A stretch of 64,000 nt of DNA from Duganella sp. BJB476 (GCF_003416895.1 NZ_QVIO01000005.1:124001-188000); one strand, 5' to 3'; numbered from the stretch's first letter, positions 27,855 to 37,828 are shown. A program made the numbers and translations. Notes: a model not told the origin generated them from the letters alone.

Positions 27855-27999
27855 GGAAGGGACGGATAAATAGTCCGAGCGAATATAGTCGAAATCACTG
27901 GCGGCGGCTACTTCGCTCTCGATATTCAATTGTTTTTCCAACGATAAATTATCGGTGTAGTATCCAACTTTGCTTTCCTTCATCCGATAGGTGATAGAA

Positions 28000-28692
28000 A
28001 TGGACAATTCCCCAGGCAAACAGGCGCACATCGATCGCTGGCAGAAGGACCGCCAGAAGGCTTTCAAAATAGTACCCGAGGGCGGCAAGACGTTTCGCTA
28101 CCTGGGCAAGGAATTCCACGTTTTCCCCAACACCTTCTGGCCCTACACGGATAGCCAGCCGCTGGTCAGCAGCCTGCGCGTCAAGCCGGGGGACAGCGTG
28201 CTCGATGTCGGCACCGGCTCCGGCGTCATCGCGGTATTCGCCTGCTATGGCGGCGCCGCCCGCGTGCTGGCGGTCGACATCAACCCCGCCGCGCTGAAGA
28301 GCGCGCAACACAACGCCACCGAGCACGGCTTCGGCGAAACGATGGAAGTGCGGTATTCCTGCCTGTTCGACGGCATCGGCAACGAGCAGTTCGACGTCAT
28401 CACCGCCAACCTCCCCTTCCGCAACAAGGAGGCGCCCGACGTCGTCGCGCGTTCGCAATGGGACACTGACTTCCGTACCAATACCCAGTTCTTCGAGCAG
28501 GTCGGCAAATATCTGAAGCCGGATGGACGCATCTATTTTGCGCATTCCAATTTCGGCGCGGTCAAGGAAGTGCGCAAGCTGGCCAAGGACAACGGCTACA
28601 GCATGCGCATGGTGGCCCGCGCGCGCGCCGACGAGACCAAAGAGTTTTATGCGTTTCTCATCAAGCGATTGCCTCAAGCCGCACGCGCATGA
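28000..28692 (+). CDS. Class I SAM-dependent methyltransferase
   Basis: 230 residues from MDNSPGKQAHIDRW (a GTG at 27991 is an alternative). SAM motif I is SVLDVGTGSGVIAVFACYGG, the acidic motif II is AVDINPAA, and motif IV is ANLPFRN. The last resembles the NPPY/NLPF type used for amide, amine or ring-nitrogen acceptors. The substrate is unknown. Its TGA overlaps the ATG of the next gene (ATGA), the first of three tight junctions that bind this four-gene operon together. Confidence 0.85.
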   Translation: MDNSPGKQAHIDRWQKDRQKAFKIVPEGGKTFRYLGKEFHVFPNTFWPYTDSQPLVSSLRVKPGDSVLDVGTGSGVIAVFACYGGAARVLAVDINPAALKSAQHNATEHGFGETMEVRYSCLFDGIGNEQFDVITANLPFRNKEAPDVVARSQWDTDFRTNTQFFEQVGKYLKPDGRIYFAHSNFGAVKEVRKLAKDNGYSMRMVARARADETKEFYAFLIKRLPQAARA

Positions 28693-29927
28693 ACCAGGTG
28701 CTCGACACCATCGCAGGCTTGCGCGCGGTGGCCCATGCGCCATGGCGTCCGCTGGTGCGGCGTGTGGTGGTGGTACTCTGCAACTCGCGCGCGGGGTCCA
28801 GCCTGGTCAAGCACGTGCTGGCCGATCATCCGGACATCGCTTCGCTCGATGGGGAGATGGAACCGTATCTGGCGCTCACCGGCAATAGCTTCGGCGTCCA
28901 CGCCGACAGCGACGCCATCGGCACCCTGGCGCAGCCGGACCTATTGGCCGACAACATCTTCGCCGAGCTCAGCGTACCCAGTCCGGTACTGCCGCCATTG
29001 GAGCAATTGAAGGACCGCTGGCGGCGGCGCCTGCTCCTGCAGTTCCCGCTGCTCTTCATCGACCCGGTGCAACAGCAACAGCTCAACGCTGCGCTGGACG
29101 TAGCCTTGCAATCGCCGGACAGCGCGCTGCAACGCACGATACTGGCGTCGGTGTTCCGCGATCAGCCGTGGCGGATGAATTTTTATGACGGACAGCCGCC
29201 GTCGTCGCTGCGCGATTTCGGACTGGGCCCCAGCGGCTACTACGACGAACAGCTGAAGATCGAAGAGCCGCCGTTCGTGCTGCCGCGCAGTTATCGTCGC
29301 CCGTTCACCATCGACGACGCCGCCAACAAGATCCTGCTGTTCAAATCGCCGAGCGATGCCTACCGGATCGGCATGCACGAGCAGCTGTTCCCGCAGGCCG
29401 ACATCCAATACATCCACCTCACCCGGGGCTATGCGCAATCGGTCAATGGCCTGATGGACGGCTGGCTGTCGCCCAAGGGCTTCTTCGCGCACGACATGGC
29501 GCGGGCCGGCATGGCGCTGCGGATAGGCGGCTACTCCGACGCCATGCCGTTCGGCCAGCGCTGGTGGAAGTTCGACCTGCCGCCCAACTGGCGCCAGTTC
29601 ATGCACTCCGGCCTGGGCGACGTCTGCCTGAACCAATGGCTGGCAGCCAATGAGGCGATCATTGCCAGCGGCGTGCCGGCGCTGCGCATAGCGTTCGAGG
29701 CCTTCATGGAGAACCCGGCGGCGCAGTTGCAGCGCATCGGCGACTTGCTTGGCTTGTCCAATCTGGCGCTGCCCGCGCGGCTGCCCGTCACGATGGCCAC
29801 CGACGCCCCCGGCGCGCTGCGCTGGCGCAAGCGCGAACAGGCTTTGCTGGAGATGGGCCAACACCGGCCGGTGCGGGCGATGATGGAGCAGCTGGGCTAC
29901 ACGATGAATCCGGAGACGTGGACATGA
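28689..29927 (+). CDS. Sulfotransferase-like protein
   Basis: 412 residues. Near residue 25, VVVVLCNSRAGSSLVKHVLADH resembles the 5'-phosphosulfate-binding loop of PAPS-dependent sulfotransferases (the R-x-G-S/T-S pattern). A following acidic stretch and the C-terminal QYIHLTRGYAQSVNGLMDGW resemble the 3'-phosphate-binding region (R-x-x-x-S-x-x). ALRIAFEAFMENPAAQLQRIGDLLGL is the usual sulfotransferase tail (Y/F-E-x-x-x-x-P). The acceptor is unknown. ATGA overlaps couple it both to the methyltransferase and to the arginase-like gene. Confidence 0.75.
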   Translation: MNQVLDTIAGLRAVAHAPWRPLVRRVVVVLCNSRAGSSLVKHVLADHPDIASLDGEMEPYLALTGNSFGVHADSDAIGTLAQPDLLADNIFAELSVPSPVLPPLEQLKDRWRRRLLLQFPLLFIDPVQQQQLNAALDVALQSPDSALQRTILASVFRDQPWRMNFYDGQPPSSLRDFGLGPSGYYDEQLKIEEPPFVLPRSYRRPFTIDDAANKILLFKSPSDAYRIGMHEQLFPQADIQYIHLTRGYAQSVNGLMDGWLSPKGFFAHDMARAGMALRIGGYSDAMPFGQRWWKFDLPPNWRQFMHSGLGDVCLNQWLAANEAIIASGVPALRIAFEAFMENPAAQLQRIGDLLGLSNLALPARLPVTMATDAPGALRWRKREQALLEMGQHRPVRAMMEQLGYTMNPETWT

Positions 29928-30742
29928 ACAATCACTTGCTGGTGCCCTTCCTGATCGGGCAACGCCGCGATGGCCTGCGCCGCGTCACTGACCTCGACCG
30001 CCATGACTGGGACATCGTCGACGTCGCCGATTTCACCGAGACCGCGCTGAGCGATCCCAACGAGAAGCTGCGCAGGATGGGCAGGATCTACGCCGGGATG
30101 GCGGAACGCGTGCACCGGATCGTCGATGCGGGCAAGGTCCCGGTCAGCATCGCCGGCGACTGCATGTCCACGCTCGGCATGCTGGGCGGCCTGCAACGCA
30201 GCGGACGCCCGCCGGACCGCATCTTGTGGCTCGACGCCCATGGCGATTTCCACACCTGGGAAACCACGCAGACCCAGTACCTCGGCGGCATGCCGCTGGC
30301 GATCCTGGTGGGACGCGGAGACCGTCGCAAGCAAAGCCGCGACACCATCGGTTCGATGCTGGCGACCATCGGCGTCACGCCATTCCCCGAACAGCGGGTG
30401 ATCCTGTCCGACGCGCGCGACCTCGACCCGGGCGAGCTGGAGGCGGTGAGAAGCTCCGGCATCACCTGCTGCACCATCGCGCAGATAGGCGAGCACCTGA
30501 AGCCGGGCGAACGCCTCTATCTGCATTTCGACAGCGACGTGATGGACGCGGAAGCGGAAATGCCGGCGCTGAAATACCACGTCAAATCAGGGCCGAACTA
30601 CGACGACATGGCGGCGCTATTCCGCTCACTGCGCGGGCATGACATCGTTGCGGTATCGGTGTCGGCCTGGCACGAGGAAAAAGACCTGGACAACGCGGCC
30701 GCGCGGGCATGCCTGGCACTGCTGGGTGAATTGGAGACGTAA
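29924..30742 (+). CDS. Arginase/agmatinase-family protein with an altered metal site
   Basis: 272 residues from MNNHLLVPFLIGQR. The ureohydrolase motifs are present: WLDAHGDFHTW (DAHxD) and HFDSDVMDAE (DxDxxD), two of the binuclear manganese blocks. The first block, normally GGDHS, reads AGDCMSTLG, so the His ligand is replaced by Cys. It may hydrolyse a guanidine or amide in a metabolite, or be a modified enzyme. It overlaps the previous gene by 4 bp and is 1 bp from the acylase gene. Confidence 0.8.
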   Translation: MNNHLLVPFLIGQRRDGLRRVTDLDRHDWDIVDVADFTETALSDPNEKLRRMGRIYAGMAERVHRIVDAGKVPVSIAGDCMSTLGMLGGLQRSGRPPDRILWLDAHGDFHTWETTQTQYLGGMPLAILVGRGDRRKQSRDTIGSMLATIGVTPFPEQRVILSDARDLDPGELEAVRSSGITCCTIAQIGEHLKPGERLYLHFDSDVMDAEAEMPALKYHVKSGPNYDDMAALFRSLRGHDIVAVSVSAWHEEKDLDNAAARACLALLGELET

Positions 30743-30743
30743 A

Positions 30744-33170
30744 ATGACTTTCATCCGCCCCCGCATTGCACTCACCCTGACCCTATGCGCAGCACTGGGC
30801 GCCCACGCCGAGGCACCGCGCGCGATGCGCTACTCGCTCGAAGGCCTCGAGGCGCCGGTGCGCATACAGATCGACACCTGGGGCGTGCCGCACATTTACG
30901 CCGTGCGCCTGTATGACGCGTTCTACGCACAGGGCTTCATGGCCGCGCGCGACCGGCTGTGGCAGATCGACCTGTGGCGCAAGCGCGGTCTCGGTGAAAT
31001 GGCCAAGGACTTCGGTCCCGCCTACGCCGAGGGCGACCGCATGGCGCGCGCGGTGCTGTTTCGCGGCGATATGTACCGCGAATGGATCGCCTATGGCGAC
31101 GACGCCAAGCGCGTGGCCGAGGCCTTTGTCGCCGGCGTGAACGCCTATGTGCGCCTGACCGAGCGCGAGCCGGCGCTGCTGCCGCCAGAATTCAAACGCC
31201 TCGATTATCGCCCGGGCACCTGGAAGGCGGACGACATCGTGCGCATCCGTCACCATGGCCTGACTCTCAACTTCCTCGGCGAGGCAACGCGCGCACAAGC
31301 CCGCTGCAAGGGCAAGACCGACGGCGAACGCGCCGACTGGCTGCGGCGCGAGCTCGACCCGCCCGTGACACCGCAACTGGCCCAAGGTCTCGACCCGTGC
31401 GACATTCCCGTGGCCGCCATCGAGAAGGCCTACGGCCTGGCCACGGCGGTGGCGCGCTTTCCGAAAGAAGCGTTCACCGCGCAGCTGGCGGGCACGCCGG
31501 CAGCGGCCGAACTGTATGCGCTGGAGCCGGCCGACGGCGAGAACATGCGCAACACCGGCTCGAACAGCTGGGTGGTTGCGCCTTCGCGCACCAGCACCGG
31601 CCGCCCTATCCTGGCCAACGACCCGCACCGCGCACACGGTGCGCCGTCGCTGCGCTACATCGTGCACCTGGACGCGCCGGGACTATCGGTGGTCGGCGCG
31701 GGCGAACCTTTCCTGCCCGGCATTTCGCTCGGACACAACGAGGACGTGAGCTTTGGCCTGACGCGCTTCTATATCGACCAGGAAGACCTGTATGTGTACG
31801 AGACCAATCCGGCCGACGCGCACGAATACCGCTATCAGGGCCGCTGGGAACCCATGCAGCGTGTGACCGAAGCGATCAGCGTCAGGGGTGAAGCCACGCC
31901 ACGCACGGTCACGATCGACTACACGCGCCACGGCCCCGTGCTGCACGCGGCGGATGGCCGCGCCTATGCGCTGCGTGCCGCCTGGCTGGATGTGGGCATG
32001 GCGCCTTACTTCGGCGCGGTCGCCATGATGCGTGCACACACCTGGGACCAATTCAACGGCGCACTGAATCGCTGGGGCGCCCCTGGCCTGAACATGGTGT
32101 ACGCCGACCGGCGCGGCAATATCGGTTGGCATCCGGTCGGCCTGACGCCGATCCGGCCCAACTGGGATGGGTTGACGCCGGTACCCGGCGACGGGCGTTA
32201 CGAATGGGCCGGCTACCGCTCGATGGACGAGTTGCCGACGGTGCTCAATCCGGCCGCCGGTTTTGTCGTCACGGCCAACGAGAACGGTATCCCGTCCGGC
32301 CACCCGGCCGCGAAGCTGGGCATCGGCTACGAGTGGAACGACAGTGCTCGCGCGCGGCGGCTCAATCCCCTGCTGGCGGCCCAACCCAAAGTGAGCGTGG
32401 CGCAGGCGCAGGCGTGGCAGAACGATGTGGTGTCGATGCCCGCGCGCCAGTCGGTCGCACTGCTCAAGGATCTGCCGGCCAACGGCGACGCTGTCCGCGA
32501 CGCGGCGCTGGCATTGCTGCGCGGCTGGGATGGCAGCGAGTCCGCCGACAGTGCGGCGGCGGCGCTGTACGAAGTGTGGATGTCGAAGTATTTGCGCCCG
32601 GCCGCGCTGGCCGCCATGCTGGGCAAAGACGGCGCTGCCCTGGCCGCGCCGGGCGACCAGGCGCGCGTGCTCGAAGCACTGGCGGCGCCGTCCGGCTGGC
32701 TCACGCCGGCGCAACGCGATGAGGTCCTCGGCAGTTCGCTCAAGGCCGCCATGACAGAAACGGCGCGCCTGCTCGGCCCCGACGCGAAAACCTGGCAATG
32801 GGGCGCCCTGCACCACGCGGCCTTCCATCACCCGATGGACCAGCTGTACGACGCGGCCACCGCCAAGCGCATGAACGTGGAGGCAGGTCCGATGGGCGGT
32901 TCGGCCTACACGCCGATGGCGGCCGCCTACCGCGCCAGCGACTTTGAACTGACCGCCGGCGCTTCGGTGCGCATGGTGCTGGATGTCGGCAACTGGGACG
33001 GTTCGCGCATCGTCAATGCGCCGGGCCAGTCCGGCAACCCGGACAGCCCGCACTACCGCGATCTGGCGCCGCTGTGGGCGCGGGGCGGCTATTTTCCGAT
33101 GCTGTACAGCCGAACGGCGATCGACAAGGCGACCACGGAAATCATCGAGCTCGCGCCAGCAGTGCGCTAG
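30744..33170 (+). CDS. Penicillin acylase-family N-terminal nucleophile hydrolase
   Basis: 808 residues with a signal peptide (MTFIRPRIALTLTLCAALGAHA). The N-terminal alpha-like region has DTWGVPHIYAVRLYDAFYAQGFMAARDRLWQIDLWRKRG. The self-cleavage site and nucleophile are in NTGSNSWVVAPSRTSTG (S273), after which LANDPH follows. These proteins mature to alpha/beta chains in the periplasm and cleave amides, including acyl-homoserine lactones and penicillins; the substrate here is unknown. It is the last gene of the operon, 1 bp from the arginase-like gene, and may act on an amide product of the cluster. Confidence 0.9.
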   Translation: MTFIRPRIALTLTLCAALGAHAEAPRAMRYSLEGLEAPVRIQIDTWGVPHIYAVRLYDAFYAQGFMAARDRLWQIDLWRKRGLGEMAKDFGPAYAEGDRMARAVLFRGDMYREWIAYGDDAKRVAEAFVAGVNAYVRLTEREPALLPPEFKRLDYRPGTWKADDIVRIRHHGLTLNFLGEATRAQARCKGKTDGERADWLRRELDPPVTPQLAQGLDPCDIPVAAIEKAYGLATAVARFPKEAFTAQLAGTPAAAELYALEPADGENMRNTGSNSWVVAPSRTSTGRPILANDPHRAHGAPSLRYIVHLDAPGLSVVGAGEPFLPGISLGHNEDVSFGLTRFYIDQEDLYVYETNPADAHEYRYQGRWEPMQRVTEAISVRGEATPRTVTIDYTRHGPVLHAADGRAYALRAAWLDVGMAPYFGAVAMMRAHTWDQFNGALNRWGAPGLNMVYADRRGNIGWHPVGLTPIRPNWDGLTPVPGDGRYEWAGYRSMDELPTVLNPAAGFVVTANENGIPSGHPAAKLGIGYEWNDSARARRLNPLLAAQPKVSVAQAQAWQNDVVSMPARQSVALLKDLPANGDAVRDAALALLRGWDGSESADSAAAALYEVWMSKYLRPAALAAMLGKDGAALAAPGDQARVLEALAAPSGWLTPAQRDEVLGSSLKAAMTETARLLGPDAKTWQWGALHHAAFHHPMDQLYDAATAKRMNVEAGPMGGSAYTPMAAAYRASDFELTAGASVRMVLDVGNWDGSRIVNAPGQSGNPDSPHYRDLAPLWARGGYFPMLYSRTAIDKATTEIIELAPAVR

Positions 33171-33596
33171 ACAGGCGTCGTATTCCAAACAAATATAGTC
33201 GCTAACAAGGTGTAGGGCTACAGAGATGTTTTGGCGTAACTGACGCGCTGGCTAAAGTCGCTATTAACTGTATCTTGGAATATTCGAACTGTTAAAGCGT
33301 GCAAATATAGTCGCTAACTTCTGTGTGTTCGTTTGTGCGCCGATTTGACCCACTATGATTGACCCGCCTTTTCCGACATAAAGCCTGTGAATAGATGAGT
33401 TACGGGCCAAGTCGCACGAGTCAGCCGGCAATGCAAATCTATCCTTAAGGTTGGGTCAAAAGTTCATGCAAATCAACAGTTTGACCGGCTGTCGAAATGC
33501 GATCGCTGGGTTTCGACTATGTGGGCGCGCAAATACGATGATCGCGTCGACTTCTCGGTTCTAAATCGATATTGGGGTAGAACACTCCCCAATAGA
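33171..33596. other. Gene-free stretch: short direct repeats and an IS21-type end
   Basis: No coding region is evident in these 426 bp. A 17-bp direct repeat CAAATATAGTCGCTAAC is at 33190-33206 and 33302-33318, with a weaker AAAGTCGCTA at 33253-33262. TATTCCAA (33181-33188) and TTGGAATA (33275-33282) are inverted. The segment also holds an IS21-type terminal repeat at 33451-33478. It marks the boundary between core genome and the accessory island. Confidence 0.6.
33451..33478 (-). repeat. IS21-family terminal inverted repeat, relic
   Basis: The reverse complement reads TGTTGATTTGCAT, seven bases, then TGACCCA. The copy at 44344-44370 has the same 13-mer, the same 7-base spacing and the same TGACCCA. 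As positioned, the element body lay to the left of 33478, so this would be the right end of a decayed element; no istB gene remains. Confidence 0.6.
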
Positions 33597-36500
33597 CTAT
33601 GCCCAGAGTGTTGGTTGTTTTGTGACGAACAATGTCTTAATCGGAACTTTTCTTGCAACCGGAGGCATTAGTGCTCGTTGTCGTGCAACCTCCACCCTCT
33701 CAGTCAGGATCTCACCGATCGCCCTAAGGCGCTGGTCTTCAGCAGCCCGAACGGGCGAACGCGGGATCCAGCGCGGGAGCGAGCGGAACTTTTGAGCGAA
33801 GTTCCTTAGGAAAGTACAGGCATCCGTTTGAAAATGTAATGGGCAATCAGGATGGCGGAAAAACGGCTCGTACAGAAATTCGACGAGCTCGAGCAATACT
33901 GAAAGCGTTACTCCCGCTTTGGAGACCGCGTCCAGCAGTTCTTCGACGACTTTGTTAGAAGTGATAACATCGCTTTGGCGCGAACCGAAAATGCCAGCGA
34001 CCTTGGCCAATCCCCCTTGAAGAGATTCGCCGCCCTGCAGGCACATGAATAATAAGTCGCGAGCGTCAACATAAACATGGGTCCGGTTGCTGCGAAACAT
34101 TTGCTGGGTGGCGTTGCGGTACGTTATCCAATCCAAATGGCCAGTATTCACGGCGTGGATCATGATCGCCTGAGGCCAAATCCCTTCGACCTTAAGGCAG
34201 ATATCAGCCATTTGTCGACAGTGGAGATCGACTGACAGCAGGATGGCTTTCCTTTCTATCGCCAGGAGCAATGCGGCGTACTCGTCGTCACCGAGCTTGC
34301 CGTCCATGTCAGCCATCTCAATTGACAGATCGCTGGTACCGTACACGGCGCACACTTCGCAATACCTTGAGATGGCAGCGGCAATGCGATCATAGAAGCC
34401 AATTTTTTTAGACGCGTAGTCTGCGGGGTAAGCGAAGATCCTGAGTTGCCCTTCGATCTCGCAAGCGCGTCCAAGAGATCTATCATCAGCGGCCTCTTCA
34501 CGCAGTCCGTTCAGCATTTGAACTGCCGTCGCACTGATATACACTACGGGCACACTCGCAAGTGATGCCTCACAGCCAAGCGACACAAGGTCGCCAAGGG
34601 TCGCAAGGTCGACTACAATGGCTTTCACGTCGGCATTTTGAAGTAAGCCGGCGCGTGTACGCTCCTCGTTGGTGCCCAAAGAAATGCGCAATGGGCTTGC
34701 GTCAAGCGGCCAATCCCTGATCAGTTCAACCGTGGTTGTCTGAAGCGCGTGCGCCATAATGCCTAAGGTCATCGGACCGTTGGCATAGGCGTCGAATACA
34801 AACTGGGCATTTCTACTACCGGGTTGAGCTAGCTTACGGAACGCCGAAACATCCACGCTCCCATCCTCGTTGATTACCTGGACCGATTGCACCCGAGGGA
34901 TGCCCTCGGGCGTCTGGTTGGCCATCTCCTGAATGGTGTGCAGGAGGTGCAAGTAAACTGGAATGATCCGTTCAATCAAAAAGGCACGAGGCGATCCGAA
35001 CGGTCCTTTGATGTCAACCGTGTCGCCGACGCTCTTACCGATGACAGCGATCGCGACATCGCTCGTCGCCTGGAAATAAGTCAGTTGCTGGGGCAGGGCC
35101 TCCATGCAATCGGGGTCGATATTGACGGTCATTTCGGCACCGTTTTCGCTCCTCATTATGCAGCTTGTACCCGGAGCCGCAACACCGATCGGAGCCGTCA
35201 GTTCAGATAGTTCCCTCTGCATCATAAAGCTCATCATGTAGGCACTGGCGGCCTCCGTGGATTGCATGTTTGATCGCATCATGCAGTACAGACTGCGCAT
35301 GCCGTTCGTTGGTGTTCCAAACTGAAATTGCAGCGATGCGACCTGAGCCACTTGTCGAAACGAGCCCTGCAGCGGTTCCGGAACTTCGCCAAGCAGGGCG
35401 ATGAATTTTTCCTTAGAACCTCCGAAATGCTCGCAGTGCAGCGCCAATAACCATGATCCGGCGTACATAGGGCTCCGCTGAATCTGTTCCTTCGCCATCT
35501 CGCTGAGAAGATGCCAATCGGTGGCTTTCTGCGCAAGGAAAATGGCTGCCTCGCGTGTACTGTCGTCGTTGACCCATTCGGGCGGGAAGCTAGCTAACAG
35601 ATCACGCGCCTTCGCCCTTAAACCGGACTCGACATACGCGCGAAACAGTCGCCCATGTAATTCAGAAAACTTCCCTGTCGAGCAGTACGGTGCATAAATG
35701 ATGGCTGCTTCGGAAAAGCGCTTGGCAAAAAAGAGGCAATCAGCGAGCATCAGGCGCATTTGGGGGCCAGCCTCTTCGGTGATCGCTGCTGCAACAGCAT
35801 CGAGTCGCTGCGCACCAGCGTCGACTTGGTTCGCCGCGAGTAGCGTCCGGACAGCTACCAGCGCTGCGCCGGGGTGGTCCCCACGAACGTACCCGATCGC
35901 CAAGGCTTCACGAACCGCTTCCGTATCGGAGCCGCGATGAAGAAGTGCAATTGTGCGTAGCGCTGAGACCACTTTGGGGACTACGTCGGTTGCCTCGATC
36001 TTAGCTGCATGCAGCGCCAGCTCGTCTACCAGCTCGACATCGCCGCGCGATGCGGCGCCTTCCGCGACCATCATGATTGAGGCCCCCTGCAGTTCACTTA
36101 CTTTGCCCTTGACGGATTCCATCATTTCGTCAGGACGCCCCAGCGCGAGGAGGGACGCCAGTTTTAAACCAAGCAAGTGTTCAGGATATGGATCCATCGA
36201 ACTCGCCTCTGTGCAAAGCGACAGAAGATCATCGTATCGGTCCAACAGGTAGTAGGCATAGCAAAGGTTGGAAACGTCTGCAGGAAGCGTCACTAAACTC
36301 TGATTTGTCCAGAGGGCCGTAGTGCGAGGATGGAATATCTCCACGGCTTCCGCGAGCGCCGCCATAGCATCGGCGTCGATAAGACCGTAAGTCCGCTTGA
36401 CCGGATCGCCAGCGGCCCACGAGAGCGCCGTCGCGAACGCTGCCGATTTGCTCGGCTGGCGTGCATCCGGATGACGGAGTATCTGCCGGCCGTATGCCCA

Positions 36501-37580
36501 ACTCTGTTTCATGTCGCCGGCCTTTTGTGCAGCAGAACACATGGCAGTTAGCACATCAACGTCGCCAATGAGTTCCGGCGGCACGTCGTCGATGGTGAGC
36601 ATCTCGCCGGCGTCCAGTCTCGCGTATGCCGTCGCCGCCCAGATGTTGCCGGAACCGGGAAAGGCTTTTGACGCCGCCTTTCCTGCGACGACAGCTTCGG
36701 CAACTCTGCCAAGGAGATGGAGTCCTCGGACACCTGCGGCGGCGATTTTTTCGTCATGGGGGTACAGGCGCGCTGCTTCCAAAAGATCGTCGGCGGCCCC
36801 CTTTCCATCAAACAGATGCACACGACAGACGCTGCGTTGCACGTACCACCTTGCCTTTTGATGTTCATCAAAAGCATCGAATGACCGCCAAATCTCGTCG
36901 AGTCGCTCGTTCGCATCGCGATACCGGCCAGCTTTGAGAAGGTCGTTGATACCGTCGATATTGCTTGTCACGACCTGGTTCAGTGAGCTTTGGCGGGACG
37001 CGGGGACCGAAGTGTCATTGGATGCCGACTGCGCAAGGGAGACTTGCCTGGACAGTTGATCAAAGCGTGCCACCATAGCCTGGTTCATCGACTCTTGCGT
37101 TTCGCCGAAACGATGGAATGAGCCGCCAGGGGAAATTGGGTCATACAAGGAAAGTAATTTGACGCTTCCCGTTATATGGGCCTCTATCTCCTCCCAAAAA
37201 TCAATCTCGACGGGAAAATGGCCGGCTGCCTCGCGCTCGTCGGACAGCAGCAGCACCTTGCCCACCAGATTCGAATCGCTCGCCGCAGTTGTGGCGATAA
37301 TTAAGCGCTTGATTGAGACCTCGCCGGAGTCGGCAGCAGCGACCTCCTTTTCGACGTGCCGAAACGTCAGGCCGCCATCCTTGTATCGCTTGCACTGGAT
37401 GCCAATCCGCCCTTCACTTGCGCGCACGAACACGTCGACTCCCGATTGCTTTTGTCCGCGGCGCCCGTTGCGTTTAGGGCTGGAGTCGCTGTGGACTTCA
37501 CCGTACACGCGTGCGCACATTCCTTCAAACTCGGCGTCGTCGGATGGCTTTTGGATTCTGTGCGCGTAGAATTGGGACAA
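33597..37580 (-). CDS. Very large protein: Mrr-like nuclease, repeat region, PIN-like domain
   Basis: 1327 residues. The N-terminus (about 1-160) has a PD-(D/E)XK-type pattern: GVDVFVR (D49), GIQCKRYKDGG (Q62, K64), and ISPGG at the end. Residues about 190-930 are helical pair repeats resembling TPRs (ARWYVQRSVCRVHLFDGKG, AARLYPHDEKIAAAGVRGLH). Near 985-1140 lies a PIN-like fold, with IVVDLATLG, LSIEMADMDGKLGDDEYA and AILLSVDLHCRQMADI. Two candidate nuclease domains with a repeat scaffold suggest a defence or abortive-infection effector; this is inference. No partner gene is adjacent. It lies at the left end of the island. Confidence 0.7.
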   Translation of the reverse strand: MSQFYAHRIQKPSDDAEFEGMCARVYGEVHSDSSPKRNGRRGQKQSGVDVFVRASEGRIGIQCKRYKDGGLTFRHVEKEVAAADSGEVSIKRLIIATTAASDSNLVGKVLLLSDEREAAGHFPVEIDFWEEIEAHITGSVKLLSLYDPISPGGSFHRFGETQESMNQAMVARFDQLSRQVSLAQSASNDTSVPASRQSSLNQVVTSNIDGINDLLKAGRYRDANERLDEIWRSFDAFDEHQKARWYVQRSVCRVHLFDGKGAADDLLEAARLYPHDEKIAAAGVRGLHLLGRVAEAVVAGKAASKAFPGSGNIWAATAYARLDAGEMLTIDDVPPELIGDVDVLTAMCSAAQKAGDMKQSWAYGRQILRHPDARQPSKSAAFATALSWAAGDPVKRTYGLIDADAMAALAEAVEIFHPRTTALWTNQSLVTLPADVSNLCYAYYLLDRYDDLLSLCTEASSMDPYPEHLLGLKLASLLALGRPDEMMESVKGKVSELQGASIMMVAEGAASRGDVELVDELALHAAKIEATDVVPKVVSALRTIALLHRGSDTEAVREALAIGYVRGDHPGAALVAVRTLLAANQVDAGAQRLDAVAAAITEEAGPQMRLMLADCLFFAKRFSEAAIIYAPYCSTGKFSELHGRLFRAYVESGLRAKARDLLASFPPEWVNDDSTREAAIFLAQKATDWHLLSEMAKEQIQRSPMYAGSWLLALHCEHFGGSKEKFIALLGEVPEPLQGSFRQVAQVASLQFQFGTPTNGMRSLYCMMRSNMQSTEAASAYMMSFMMQRELSELTAPIGVAAPGTSCIMRSENGAEMTVNIDPDCMEALPQQLTYFQATSDVAIAVIGKSVGDTVDIKGPFGSPRAFLIERIIPVYLHLLHTIQEMANQTPEGIPRVQSVQVINEDGSVDVSAFRKLAQPGSRNAQFVFDAYANGPMTLGIMAHALQTTTVELIRDWPLDASPLRISLGTNEERTRAGLLQNADVKAIVVDLATLGDLVSLGCEASLASVPVVYISATAVQMLNGLREEAADDRSLGRACEIEGQLRIFAYPADYASKKIGFYDRIAAAISRYCEVCAVYGTSDLSIEMADMDGKLGDDEYAALLLAIERKAILLSVDLHCRQMADICLKVEGIWPQAIMIHAVNTGHLDWITYRNATQQMFRSNRTHVYVDARDLLFMCLQGGESLQGGLAKVAGIFGSRQSDVITSNKVVEELLDAVSKAGVTLSVLLELVEFLYEPFFRHPDCPLHFQTDACTFLRNFAQKFRSLPRWIPRSPVRAAEDQRLRAIGEILTERVEVARQRALMPPVARKVPIKTLFVTKQPTLWA

Positions 37581-37828
37581 GGCCGGCTCGGGTTGGTGTT
37601 GACTCTTGGCATTATCGCACTACCTAAGGTCTCGCCGTTGAAAATGCGTGAGCCGTGCGAGATCAATGGTGCAATCATCGTGTTGGTGCCGAAGCGCTTG
37701 GCTGCACAAGGTAACGTTGCAAATTGCGGCCCAGACGCGTCCGGCAGACGCGCTTCGCAACTCCCCGGCGGTCCGCGGGCTCCGATTGCTAGCCGCCTGG
37801 TGCACACCTGCATGCACCGGTTCTTTCC

